Part shown: positions 41,912-53,600 of the stretch, piece by piece
Layout: every line of letters begins with the position of its first letter
How positions within the stretch are numbered: position 1 is the stretch's first letter
DNA from: Erythrocercus mccallii
Lineage: Eukaryota > Chordata > Aves > Passeriformes > Dicruridae
Assembly: GCA_013397435.1 (NCBI GenBank)
Contig: VZRG01001716.1
Location: 65,054 to 129,053, forward strand
Direction: 5' to 3'
DNA: 64,000 nt
Made by a program: the position numbers and the translations under genes
Notes under the pieces: model-generated
What the model was told of the DNA's origin: nothing
The model's input: only the letters and a program-made list of their open reading frames with translations
Databases searched by the model: none

Positions 41912-43366
41912 TGACCTTTTTCCATTGCTCCCTCGATAATCAATAGAGGAGCTATTGGGGAGAACTGGTCATGTAGTGTTGGTGTGATGGTGCCTGGACT
42001 GGATGCCTTAAAGCTTACAAAAAAAACTTACAAAGCAAGGACTACCAGTGTCATTTCCCTCTGCCTCCCAGCAAAACTTTTCTTTTGACCAAAAACCTCT
42101 TTTTTAACGTATATATACACTTGTAAGTTATTTAGCGTCTCTTCCTTTTTTTTTTTTCCGAAGATTATTTTTAGGATTAACTTAGTGGGGTTTAATCCAT
42201 TACAGTACCAGTAGATGGAATATTCTCGTTCTGCTTTAAACTGGAGTTACAACACACAGTTAAATGTGTTTATTAAGAGAAAATCTGCAGCAAGAGGAAG
42301 AAATTAAAGGAATGGAACTAGAGTCAAACTGGCATTAATGTTTCTCAATCTCTGTGTATGACTGCTATCTTAGGCATAGCAAATCTGAAAAGTTTTATGA
42401 CTTAGATTTTGCTTAAGCGGTACAAAAATGTTTCCAAATCTTGTTAAGAAACTCGCTCAAGCTTTGCTTTTAAGGGGAATATAATAGTTTGCAAATTTTT
42501 TTCTCTCTAATGCTTACTTGCAAAACTACTTTTTTTTTTTTTAATTCTGATCTAAAAATTAAGGAAGGAAATACTGTTATCCAAGGAATAATAGGCTCTC
42601 CATGTAAACAGTGTTGCAGATAGCCTGTGTTAACTTTTGCTAAATAAGCAAGGACAATGGAAGCATATGGAACGAGTGTTTCTCTTATCTCTAGTCCACT
42701 ATTTGCATTAATCTTTATTTTAAATGACCTTTCTGGATTTAGGAAGTGATTCCCCTCCCATACACCCATGACTCTTCAAAGTTACATTTTTAGACTGTAA
42801 GGCTGAGATCGAGGAGGCCCCCTTGGCATGGGCTCGGAAAGGAGGAGGGGGGGGAAATGCAGAGTGCAAAGCAGCAGATATGGAAAGAAAGGCTGTATTG
42901 TTAGCAATGAATAAGGAAGTATATCGACCTCGGCTCAGTAATCAAAACATTTTCCAAGTGAATTAAATGATTCTGTGGTTCTTAAAACATTGCTGGTTTA
43001 GTTGCAACAATTTCTAGTTGATCATAGTCACAGAGAAGATATTTCAATAGTTATAAAACAAGATGCTTTAAACATGCATGTCAACAAACACAAAGAGGCT
43101 GCATATAAATATTTCAAGAGGAAAAAAACCCCAAAAAACAAAATACCACCAAATATTACTTTTGGTGATGAATAAAAAAAAAAATTAGCAGGACCCAATG
43201 CATACTAATCATGGTGAGAGTTCTCTAAAGCCAGGACGATACTAATGCTTAAGCCTGTTGTATGAACTGATACACATTACCATAAAATGCACACTGAAGC
43301 CAGTAGGAACATTTAAATAGGTGAGTGTTTCAATACAATAGGCTTTTTATCGTCTTTAGGGAGTGT

Positions 43367-43394
43367 ATTTTTTTTGAGTGCACTCAAAAAAAAT
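43367..43394. repeat. 28-bp perfect palindrome inside DNM3OS
   Basis: ATTTTTTTTGAGTG is followed at once by its exact complement CACTCAAAAAAAAT, centred on GTGCAC. There is no spacer. It could form a hairpin in the DNM3OS RNA or a cruciform in DNA. Confidence 0.95.
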
Positions 43395-46339
43395 TAAATA
43401 GGGAAGAGGAAGAAAATATTTCAAACCTTTTCTAACTATTCCTTTAATGTTAAAAATAAAAGGAAGAGAGAGAGAAGGGTGGGGGAAAGTCAGTTAACTT
43501 TACAGAAATAAATATAGATCAAATAAGCATCCAAATGTGAAAAAACCTAGTTACTTTTTTTAAAAAACCATGTCATTTGCCATCTTTCTGCCTTGTCATT
43601 AAGCTGCATGTTGTCTCCTGTATTACCATTGCCAGTGATCTTTAGTGCATCTGTATTTTCAGAGCATAAAGACATTGCCACTCCCCACGCTCCTTTCCCC
43701 CCTTCCTGTACTATCAGTATGCCTCCAGACCACCCAAGTATCATTTCTAGATGGAAAATATTATAACCAAAATAGCAAAACATCTGCATTAAAATTCCAG
43801 CCTTCTACACAGAATGTTCATTATAATCTTTCAATCAAAATTTGTTAACAAGATTGGAAAATGAAAAGCCTTAAACTTTAATGTGTTGGTTTTTTTAAAT
43901 AATAGATTATAACCAAGAGCATAACTTTACTTTTACTTGTAAAAGGCTTTGCTTCCTGAACTGTACTTTATTTAGAAAAAAAATCTTAATTGAAATACTA
44001 TTAAGAGTCAGGTTTAAACCTACAAAAAGACAGGAAATGCCACAGTTAAGAATGAAACTTTCCTGAATTATTCTACTGTAGTTCTGTACTGCATTTTACA
44101 CAGCATTGCAAAGCAGTATCTAAAAATAACAGCCTTCCCTTAAATAAAGAGTCCTGATCACTACTGGAGGGAGTATCTATCTCAATTCAGCTTCCAAGGT
44201 ACCAATATTTAAAGTCAGGCCCTCAACATAAGTTTCCGTAAATATAATATTGGTAATCATGACTTTTTTTTTCTTGTTTCGACTATTCTAAAATATTCTC
44301 AAGCCCTTTACTGACCCAATGTGTCAACCAGACACAGCACACAAAAATGTTAAGCCCTTTAAGCAAATTTAATACAATTTCAAGGAATTTCAGTTTTTTA
44401 AATAAAAATCAAGTGGAGATATTCATCCAGTCATGTCTAGTAGCACCCAGTGAATTAACTGAAGGGAAGACAAACTTGCCTCTGTCGAGATGTAAACCTT
44501 TTTGCTGATTCTTTGATGAATTCTCCTTGTGTACAGTTATTAGAAAGACGGCACAGTTTCCACTTACGATTTTCCTCCCAGAACAACCTCCCTGACAGTT
44601 GTTAACAGAAAACTTATTCTAGAATGCATACTTCTGCTCTTCCAATATTCTGTACTATAGGTTGCCAACAATTTTGACTGTACAATTCTTTGTTATTTCA
44701 AGAAGGATCCATAACACAGAAAGTGAGACCTAATTTTCTTCCAGACTAAAGATTTTCACTTCTTTAACAACTAAATGCAGCAGTGAAATCTGATTAAATC
44801 TATGAAACAATCATTGTATTATATTTATTTAAAAATACTTCAAATTTTCCACTTTTGTTTTTCTTCAAAATGGTCAAGTGGGCAGGAAGAAATGTCAACT
44901 TAAAGCATACTCTTAAAATTTTACTTTCTGCTACAAAAATTTAAGTAAGCATTTCATAAACACAAACTATATAATGTACTGGCATTAATTTTTCATGTCT
45001 GAATTAGTTAGCCATGTTTTGTGGTTGACTCATTTATTTAAGACATCTTGAACCTTGTTAGGTTCAAGGAAAATTTTATTCATGTAACTCATAAACTTAA
45101 CTTGTATAGTCAATCTGTATATTAACTAAATGCATGATATTCTTTATGGCACAACTGTTAGAGACAGAACACTTGAAAAATTACATATTGATTTATTATT
45201 AGTTGAATATAAAACCTCAACACTACTCCCACCTTTAATCTCTAGTAATTTCATCCCTTTATAATCAGTTTTCAGGCAGAAGTTAAATCGTTTGGCTGCT
45301 ATTCTGAAAGGGATATGTTTGAGAAGGGTTTGAAAGCACAAGTTTGTTGTTTACCTATGGTGGCACTAGCGAGCAACAGAGATTCAAGAACACCATTACA
45401 AACCAGAAACATTTAATCTGTAGAGAAAATTAATACAATTATTCTTTTTCACCTTTAAAGTTCCAGTGGGTTTTATACCTTCTGAAACAATGCCCCAGCA
45501 ATGTTGTAAATGTCACTGCAAAGTTGGATTACAGTCACTATGTATATTCTGTATAGAGAAAATTCAGCAAAGCAGCATATCTTGTGATGTGAAATGATGC
45601 TATTTGCATGCTTTTGATCTCTAGTATAGTCCATATTTAACTGAAAAAAAACTTACTGAGGTTTTATGAAGTTAATTTATTTTGTCAGAAAGTACAGATT
45701 TTGAGACAAAGCAAAATTTAAATAACGTGCAAACCAAAATACTAAAAGGAATATAACACATGTACAGCTATCACATATTAGCAAAATTGATCCAAAATGC
45801 AACCAGTTTTCTTTCCAGCACACTCCCTATAACGGGGTTAATGTGCAAGTGGCGGCCTCCATTTATACAGATTTTTATTTTTAACATCCCAGATTATTGT
45901 ACTTATCTGCTTCTAAAAAATATGCACTGTATAAACATATCCTTTATCTTGAACTTCAGTATTTCTGTGCTTCCATGAAGAGTAAAACCATCTGGTTAAA
46001 TTACTGTGTGTGAGTACAGTATGCAGGCAAAACCCTGTAAGAATTGCATATAAAATAAACCGTGGCTTCGGTTCTTTTTGCTTTTCCAAATGTTCAGCAC
46101 GAGCAGTCTGTTGAAATCGCATCCTTGATATGTGTCAGCACAATGATAACTCATGTACCAAGCCTTTTTTCTGAATAAAATCAAGTTCTGTTCTTGTTCT
46201 GCAGCTGCCAATGTTTTAAAGTTTAATTCTGTTATGTGTGTTCCCCCCAACAAAAGCCCCCCAAAGCGGACTGGCACAAAGTGTTGCACAGCAGCGGCGA
46301 TGGCTCCAAGGGACTGGCTGGACGGAGTTGTCATGTGTC

Positions 46340-46361
46340 TGCCTGTCTACACTTGCTGTGC
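46340..46361 (+). ncRNA. MIR214: mature miR-214-5p
   Basis: The 5' arm, UGCCUGUCUACACUUGCUGU plus two bases, is identical to the mammalian sequence. Confidence 0.97.
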
Positions 46362-46380
46362 AGAACATCCTCTCACCTGT

Positions 46381-46402
46381 ACAGCAGGCACAGACAGGCA
46401 GT
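46381..46402 (+). ncRNA. MIR214: mature miR-214-3p
   Basis: The 3' arm, ACAGCAGGCACAGACAGGCA plus GU, has seed CAGCAGG intact. This is the dominant miR-214 strand in vertebrates. Confidence 0.99.
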
Positions 46403-46559
46403 CGCATGACAACCCAGCCTGAGGGACAGCCGCCAGTGGGACCCCACTCTGACAGCCCAGAGCATCTGCAGCACCAGCTCCAGCCAAGAGTCGCTCTGGA
46501 CCTCAGACGGCCGGTCAGTCACCAAGCCCAGAGTCAAAGCAGCACTGCCTGTGAAGTAC

Positions 46560-46565
46560 AATAAA
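46560..46565 (+). terminator. DNM3OS: Candidate polyadenylation signal of DNM3OS
   Basis: This is a canonical AATAAA 140 bases after the miR-214 hairpin, followed within 30-50 bases by T-rich sequence (ttcttactgtgcttcc). It is the first such signal after miR-214. AATAAA is common in this AT-rich intron, so the assignment rests on position. Confidence 0.4.
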
Positions 46566-46590
46566 ACCCACTGCTGAAATTCTTACTGTG

Positions 46591-47404
46591 CTTCCTATAG
46601 TACTCTTTTCCTAGTTGTTCTCATGAAGTCATGAACAGGAACTCTGATTTATCCGCAGCCCTGCGGCACCTCCGTATGTTCTGTCCTCCTGTTTGCTTCC
46701 CAGGCATCACTCGATTCTTGGTGTATAAAACTCCCTGACATTCCTGCTCACCACAGAAGCCAAGAGCAGATTATTGTGTGGCAAGTTCATTCTGTAAACA
46801 TACACAATGTCAGACCTTAGAGTAACTTCTCCCCTTTCCACTCTCTCACCTCCTCACTTATTTTTGTAACTTCGCTCTCAAATCTCACATAATTTTACAA
46901 CTGGGAACAAACAGTGAAATTATAACACCAATTGCATCCATCACCAGATGTTGACAATAGTATCATTTACTATTGAAACAGAATGGAAATATTTTCTTTG
47001 GAAATAAGACTAAAGGGGATTTTCCTCCAGTCAGTTTCACATTTTTAGAAATTCTAATCCTAGAGTCCAGCTTGGCATCCTTTGCACAGCAATGATGCCA
47101 GTGAAATCTCTGGATGCTTTAGAGAGAATGAGAAAATCACATTCTGTGACCATGCACTGTAACAATGCTACACCACTTTACAAATGGCATCCATATCTTT
47201 ACACAAAGAGGTTTTTTATTCACAAGCTAGAATGACATTCCACATTCCCCAAGTCCATCTCATCCTAATGCAGAAGGGGCAAACTTCAGATTTGCAGGTT
47301 GACTATCAAATGAACCTTAGTTAATGCTACTTAACAAAACAGTAACAACTGAGAGCTAAAATGTTCAGATTTAATAATTTGTGTGTGTAGGTGTGCCTTA
47401 TAAT
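46591..47404. other. DNM3 intron between DNM3OS and the 90-bp repeat
   Basis: AT-rich intron. Nothing assignable is seen. Confidence 0.8.
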
Positions 47405-47584
47405 GCTTCAGCTAGGATTACATGGAATCCTCTCCGAAATGACTCTGTATTTGTGAGGTCACTGAGTGTGCCGATCTTGCTCTTGTTTGCAGCAGCTTCA
47501 GCTAGGATTACATGGAATCCTCTCCGAAATGACTCTGTATTTGTGAGGTCACTGAGTGTGCTGATCTTGCTCTTGTTTGCAGCA
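47405..47584. repeat. 90-bp tandem duplication, two nearly identical copies
   Basis: Copies at 47405-47494 and 47495-47584 differ at one visible base (ccgatctt against ctgatctt). A six-base partial third copy follows (gcctca). Each unit runs from gcttcagctaggattacatg to tcttgctcttgtttgcagca. Because 90 is divisible by three, open frames cross both copies on both strands (30-residue repeats such as ASARITWNPLR... on + and TLSDLTNTESF... on -). Neither peptide resembles a family I know and no clean exon boundaries flank it. The unit contains GTGAGGTCAC, an AGGTCA-type half-site with inverted arms. It lies 840 bases after the DNM3OS polyadenylation signal. Confidence 0.95.
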
Positions 47585-47590
47585 GCCTCA

Positions 47591-50566
47591 AAGCCAGTAC
47601 ACAGCACTTTCCGTGCTTGGATTTTAAGTAGAAAAGCACAAAGTCATGGTCTTGGTCACACAGCAAAGTTATGAACAGAAGCAACTGCACGCAGGACGAG
47701 AAACTAATCCATGTTAGTTCTCACAGAACCGACAGTGTAACTGCTTTAAGCACACTGCTCAAACATGAACCTGGCACTTCCAGAACTACAGGTCTAAAAA
47801 GCATTCTTAGGCACTGAATCCCTCTCATCAGGAATAAAATCCTGGTGTACGTCTGAGAGCAACAAAACCATGTGAAGAAACCAATCGTTTCTTTTCTAAT
47901 ACTGATATCATACAGCAAAATGTGAAATCTTTTACCACAGCAACTTGCTTCTAAATGCATTACACTGTGGATTTATCACTTAGAAAGCTGCACCTCACAA
48001 AGGAATCTACATCCTTCTAACGGCACTAGCAAGCCACCACTAGTGATTTTGATCTCGGAGCAAATTCCAGACTAGAAAACAGGCTCAGCTTACACTAGAG
48101 GGGGTACACAGCCCTGGAGGCCCCAGCAGGCACCAGAGCTTTGCAAAGCACATTGTCAGAGCTCTCTGGTACAAAGCTGCTGCAGCACTGGGTACAGGCA
48201 CTGAGGGCACAAACTCTTCAGCACGGTGAGAGCTGACCCTGCACCTTCCCCAGCTGCCGTGGAAAGGCTCCTGGCCAGCCCAAGCAGGAGCTGGCGGCTC
48301 TGAACTCCCCACGACCTCACAGGGCACAGCCAGACACACAAACACAGGGATCACTTCTCACATCACCAGACTGCACATCTCACTGGGGGGAAACACCCCA
48401 CACCACCACTCCACCACTCCAGATGAGGAGCCTGACTGATTTTTCAGTCTTACTGAGAAAGTCCAGTAAAAATAAACCAACAAAAAAAACAACAACAACA
48501 AAATAAACTCAAGAAAAAAATCTTAATTTTATAAACTCTTTTTCAGGACAGAATAATCAAATTATACAGCTAATCTGTACTTAAGGAGCAACTTCTTTCA
48601 CCAGAAGAGCATGGAACAGTACTCTGCTATTATTCTACACTATTATCTTGTTACGACTCGACTCGGAAATTCCTGAGTGATCTCCCATAGCCTGCATTAA
48701 CTAGTGACATTTTCATGACTCTCCAAACATAACTGTTTGGCAATTAAGAGACATTATCTTAAAATATGCATATGGAAATCACACAGTGGCATTTCTTTCT
48801 AAGTACTTTCATGAGCTTCCCAGCTGACTCTCCCCAGCAGATTATCAAAACTATTTATTTTTAAAGTCACACAGCACAAGACATATCATGAGGATTTTCA
48901 GGAATTTTTATATTTCACACTAAACAAAGATCAGATTTAAAAAAGCAACACCAAAACTACCTAATAAAAGCCACAGCTCATCTTGGATGCACCTCCAACT
49001 GCTTGAGACAAAACACAGCAAGTGTGTTAATTGTGACACATTGCTTGTTTCAGTTACAGTTGCTTGTACCTTACCTAAGAAAGCTGGTTCTAGTAACTTC
49101 AAAGTAGATCACAAAAAACAACAGCTTCAAATTTTCAAATTTATAAAGTCACTTCTGCATTTTTTCAAATTATTTTTCAGCAATCTGAAAGGAAAGCTTC
49201 CCCTCTTGACACCTGTCCCTTGTCTCCTCCCCTCTGTCTGACATGCACTGGTTTGCCTGATCCACTAATTTGAATCCCTTTAAAACTTCAGTAAAAAGGC
49301 AAGGGGCGAAATCTTCCAGGTTAACCTAATTTGTCCCTCTGCCTTAAGGTCTATCCCAAAATGGCTGCAGACTGAGGGAAAAACCCATTTCTGAGCAGCA
49401 CAGTTCCCATTCTCAGCAGCATTACTGAAGGAATTCCACACACTGGATTTGCAGGACTTGGGAGAGCTCTGCCTTGTGCACTGCAGGCCCTCTCCCCAGG
49501 GCTTCCAGAAAATCCACTGCAGTAAAACACCACGTTAGCTTAAACAGAATATGAATTTGCACAGTCCCCGTCAACTTCTTTTGTTGGGCTCAACCAGTGT
49601 TTTGATTATTATTTAGAACAAAATTAAAAGATTGAGTGATGTTTTAGAGGTCATTTAAATCTTTCTCTTTCTTCCATCCATTGAACTGGTTCACCCTAAA
49701 AACCACTAATTTTTCACTAAAAATATTTAATTAAAAAAAAGGGGGAGAAAAATAGGAAATAATAGGGTTTTTTTTAATGTAGCCCTATTTTTCTACAAAA
49801 TCCAACACAAACCTTTAAAAATCTCAGAGAGGCTTTACCATAAATCTGACAGCATACATTATCCTGTTTTAATCTTCAAAATATTGCTGGAGTATTGGAT
49901 AAAATGTATCATTACACACATTGTTGAAGAAGTCATTAAACAGAACAGACAAGCTGCCCAACAATATATTCAAAGAGAGCAACATGGATGTCCTTTTATT
50001 TATTTCCATATTACTCACCTCATGATCACCCATGAAGGTGCATTTTTGTCATATTTGAAAATCCACACCAACCATGTGCAGAACTCTGCAGGTGGGCTTT
50101 TCATCCTCTCAGAACATAAGACTGGAGAACAGTTGTTTTCATGAAATCAGTTGCTGTAGTTACTTTCAGAAGTAACTTTACCCAGACAATTTATGATCAA
50201 CTTGCAGAAGATGTACAAGAGCAACCCAAGCAAGGACAGGACAATAAGCAGAATATTTCAAAACAGCCTGGGATTTTTTTCCTTTTTTAAAGCAATGTGT
50301 GGAAATCACAGTAAGAGAAGAAAAAAGTGTAACAATCAAAAATACCCAATACCACACCCTGTATTTGTTATTAGCATTTCAATAGAAGCCTTAGACACTC
50401 AGCATTCTCCATGAATCAAACCAGAAATTTAAAGAACACACTAAAACCTTAAAACAACCTTTCAGTTCAAGTTTATATAAACTGATTAAATATTTTATGT
50501 TGGTATTAGAATACTGTATTAATATTGGGGTTTCCTCCAATAGAAAAACAGTTTTTCATTTCTTAC
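47591..50566. other. DNM3 intron, includes a GC-richer patch
   Basis: Intron between the 90-bp repeat and the PH exon. Positions about 48090-48350 are clearly GC-richer than the surroundings and keep a minus-strand frame of 89 codons. The predicted peptide resembles nothing I know and no splice sites frame it. It may be an old unrecognised repeat. Confidence 0.7.
48480..48506. repeat. (AAC)n-rich low-complexity run
   Basis: Short AAC units (aacaacaacaacaaaa) sit within an A-rich stretch. Confidence 0.75.
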
Positions 50567-50680
50567 CTCATCATCTTTATACCAGGACAAGCTCTCTGCA
50601 GTCAGAACGAACCAGTATTCCTTGGATCCTCCTTTCATGATGCCAATGTTGTTGATGGTGAGCCAGCCTTTCCGGATGAC
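50567..50680 (-). CDS. DNM3: DNM3 exon, first part of the PH domain (114 nt)
   Basis: These 38 codons on the minus strand start VIRKGWLTINNIGIMKGGSK and continue EYWFVLTAESLSWYKDDE. This is the first strands of the dynamin PH domain, which binds phosphatidylinositol-4,5-bisphosphate and inserts into the plasma membrane during vesicle scission. The basic patch and the first variable loop (NNIGIMKGGSK) are intact. KDDE distinguishes it from the DNM2-type KDEE. The acceptor is cacctctgcatag and the donor is gtaaga. Both ends are phase 0. The next exon expected (EKEKKYML...) is absent from positions 1-50566, so the following intron exceeds 50 kb. That intron contains DNM3OS on the other strand. 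Confidence 0.98.
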
Positions 50681-53600
50681 CTATGCAGAGGTGCAGTCAG
50701 GTACAAGTTTAGTTCATTACTCACTTGACAGAGTTCTGCTGCTGCATTCATTCTTTTAAATAAAGATCTGCTAAATGAAACAAGAACAGGTGCATTTTTT
50801 CAGTCTCTGAGAAATTTAAAGAGTTTTTGCAGGTTTCTAGCATTTTAAAAAAAAATTAACAAAGTGAGTATAATATTTTCAGTCTGAAGGTTTGAGAAAG
50901 AGAGAAGCCTAACTGTCAGAATGTTGTACTTACAGCAAGTGTGAGTGTGTTAAGGATCATGTAAGCTTGAAGATACTTATTTTCTGTATATAAACACATT
51001 GTGAAAGTCCACACAACTTAATCTCTGACTAGACTGTTCTGGTCTAATTCTCAAGGTCATCTCTAAAGGTGGATACCAGGAAAAGCACCTAAATTCTGCT
51101 AAAGTGAGTGGCTTCTGACACGCACTGAGAATTTTCAGAAGTGGTTGTATGGAGTGGCAAGGGGGAGAGGTCTTCTAAAGTTAAGTTAAAATTAGGGCAG
51201 GAAGCAGTAAGGAGAGGCATGTGAGAGCCATTTTCTTCTTATAGGATAGAAGAGAAAAAGAAAAGAGAAAAAAAACCTTAGGCAGCAATAAAAATTAGGC
51301 AGAAAAAAATTTAGGTAAAGCAAAACTATAAAATAGATACAAGCCAAAGATTAAAGAAGAGATGAAAACATACCTATGAATACTAAGACCAGGAGGCTAC
51401 ATCATGCACAGAGAAAGGGGGACAACAGAAACCTAAGAGAAAGGAGACAGCTCCACAGCAGAAGAGAATAACCACGAAAACTCATTTACAGATGAGATGG
51501 AAACTTTCAATTTTATTGGTGGAACAGTCACTGTTCTCCAATATAAGTGAGAAAGCAAACATTCCTTCCTATCATGCTCTGAACAAGTCAACAGAACTCT
51601 CCCAATGACAGATGCAAGGCACCTCAGCTCTTCCCCTTCTCCCCACAGCAACACCCTTCACTTGCCAATGGAATAGTGAGATAGAAAAAAGTGCTCAGAG
51701 AAGCCCTTCAGAACCCTCTTAACAAGCCCCACAGGCACCATGTGATCAAACATGAGTTTCCTCTTGTATTTAAAGAAATCTATGAGACCAACATTCCTCT
51801 CGTAGGGCTTTACGAGACCAGTGATTCCAGTATCAACAACTCAGCGAAGAAGAACATGGCTCACCATCTATTCTCTGCCCTCTGTAAAAGTTTCAGAACC
51901 AGAATTCACTCCTATTCAGCCTGGATGTTCATGTAAACTCCTAAAAAAAACCCCAGCTTTGGTTTTGGGTAAGGGACTGAATTATATTTGAAAACTAAAC
52001 CAAAGAAGTTGCACCTGAAAAGCAGGAAATTGTGATGGAAATGCACATAATCCAAGAGTATCAGTTTCATTTCAAGGAAGATAAATGTGTTTTCCCACTT
52101 ACTACCAAGCATGCCTGCAGTGTAAGAAAAGTCCTGAAGATCCAAAAACAGGCTGTAAGTTTTCAGCCTGTAAGAAAATCTCTAAGAAAGCATGGATTTG
52201 GTTCTGAAGCCACAGTAAGGGATGAGAGAACTGGACATGATTCCTGTAAAGAGACTCAAGGGTAATCTGCACAAGCAGATTAGAGGGAATAGCCTGTTCC
52301 ACAAAGGTTTCTACAAAACTGGGTCAGGACTTCTAATATTTGTGTTTATTGGGGGGGGTGGGGAACCTAAGTGGAGTGGGGCATTAGTGAGTCCAAACAC
52401 ACATGGAATGCTTGCCTAAGTGCAAGTTAAGGGAAACAAACTGATAAGAACTTGATTACCCATCAAATCCTCATTTTATTTTACAATGTTTATTGAAGTA
52501 AGTTTTTAACAGGAACCAACTAACATGTATGTACAGCCAATGTAATGGCCTTCAGGCAGCTGCCACAGGGCAAGTGGTAGAACCAAACTAATTCTATTTT
52601 TTCTTTCTGCACTGAAAAAGCAAAGAGGAAAAAAATTGCGGAAAAGCAACAAAATTAATGTCTTCCATTCACTTGAACTTAGTTCTGCAGCAAGGGGAGC
52701 TACATTTGTGCAGCAGACTAAATCCTTCACAGCACATGCACATGTTCTCATGCTATAAAGAACCTGAAATAAGAGGCTGGGGGAGAGGATGCTGTTGAAC
52801 CACATTGTCTGCTATTAAAAATGCCATGTTGCTCCATATAAAGCTCATATCCACACACAGGAAGCCCAGGCAGCCTAGCCAGCACCTGCTTTGGAGAAAT
52901 ATCTCAAGGATGGTAAAGATTTGAACACAGATGTCAGTGAAGATAAAAAGGTGGTTTCTAGAAGCAAACCAGGCAGCAACACCTAAGCAGCAGGTTCAAG
53001 AACCTTACAGGTGATAAGCACATCAAAGGGAAGGAGCACTGTTTATTCCATCCTGTCCTTCACCATTACCACAGGCTCTGCAACAGCTTAGTAAGAGTCC
53101 AATTTCCTCAATTTGACAAGAAGGCATTTATGGTAGAGGTCTCAGAACAGATGAAACCAACATTTTAAAAACTAAACTACACAAACCATTTAAGAAGCAC
53201 TGAAGGTTTCAGTATTTCTAAGGTAAGAATTGTGTCATGCTCCAGTCCAACACAGCTCTCCATAAATGTGCAACCATCACAGGGTGTGGACAGAAACAAG
53301 CTGACTTGCTAGGACAATCCCTGGTCACTCTCTCATAAAGGAAGGAATTTACCAGTTGTTTCCTCAAAAATCCTGTGCGCCAAGGATTAGATCCAGCTGT
53401 CATTCCCACACAACTCTGTAGGAAGAGCAAGACACCAACCAACAGCAATATTCTGGGTGTGTGTTTTTCATGTGAAATTTCTAGACCTGTTTATCTATAA
53501 CCCTCTGGGAAAGCAGAGTACTCTGTTCTCTAAAATATCCTGGACTCCACAACAGGTCACAACAATCTAAAATACTAGGAAGCTGTTCTAGGGGACACCA

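Larger units (their letters stand above)
46330..46410 (-). ncRNA. MIR3120: Candidate pre-miR-3120, mirror of miR-214
   Basis: In mammals the DNM3 strand opposite miR-214 yields miR-3120, co-expressed with DNM3. Here the complement of 46340-46360 gives the miR-3120-3p sequence (CACAGCAAGUGUAGACAGGC then A) and the complement of 46378-46398 gives miR-3120-5p, both exact to the mammalian sequences I recall. The minus-strand hairpin spans 81 nt. Identity is partly forced by conservation of miR-214 itself, so expression in birds is not proven by this. Confidence 0.5.
46311..46420 (+). ncRNA. MIR214: pre-miR-214 hairpin
   Basis: This long, well-paired hairpin aligns end to end with human pre-miR-214. 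Visible differences from the human sequence I recall are a few outer-stem and loop bases (for example cctctcacc for ccgctcacc, and gtcgcatgac for gtcacatgac, the latter a compensable stem position). Both mature arms are unchanged. The hairpin sits about 140 bases before the proposed DNM3OS polyadenylation signal. miR-214 acts with miR-199a in mesenchymal, muscle and skeletal development. Confidence 0.99.
40087..46590 (+). ncRNA. DNM3OS: DNM3OS long non-coding primary microRNA transcript (limits inferred)
   Basis: This is the host transcript of miR-199a-2 and miR-214, antisense within a DNM3 intron. In mouse it is known as a several-kilobase non-coding RNA expressed in mesenchyme, cartilage and connective tissue and needed for skeletal growth. 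The sequence fixes only that both hairpins are on the + strand 5.9 kb apart. The 5' end is a guess placed 25-30 bases after a TATA-like motif at 40056-40063. The 3' end is placed just after the AATAAA at 46560-46565. Frames inside are short and unrelated to known proteins, which fits a non-coding RNA. The body is AT-rich with T and A runs, a 28-bp palindrome (43367-43394) and a repeated TCTGTATATT element (41874-41911). Splicing cannot be judged from the sequence alone. Confidence 0.7.

Noticed and set aside
46153..46564. Several overlapping frames on both strands around 46.2-46.5 kb
   Set aside because: They overlap the miR-214 hairpin and the end of DNM3OS. The sequence is explained by the RNA gene.
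47381..47674. Frame of 97 codons with a 30-residue repeat as a possible secreted or membrane peptide
   Set aside because: The repeat arises from the 90-bp DNA duplication and both strands are equally open. No start context, splice borders or homology supports translation.
51691..51936. Plus-strand frame of 81 codons with a polar, protein-like composition
   Set aside because: No family is recognised, it is antisense in a DNM3 intron, and no polyadenylation or splice context is seen.
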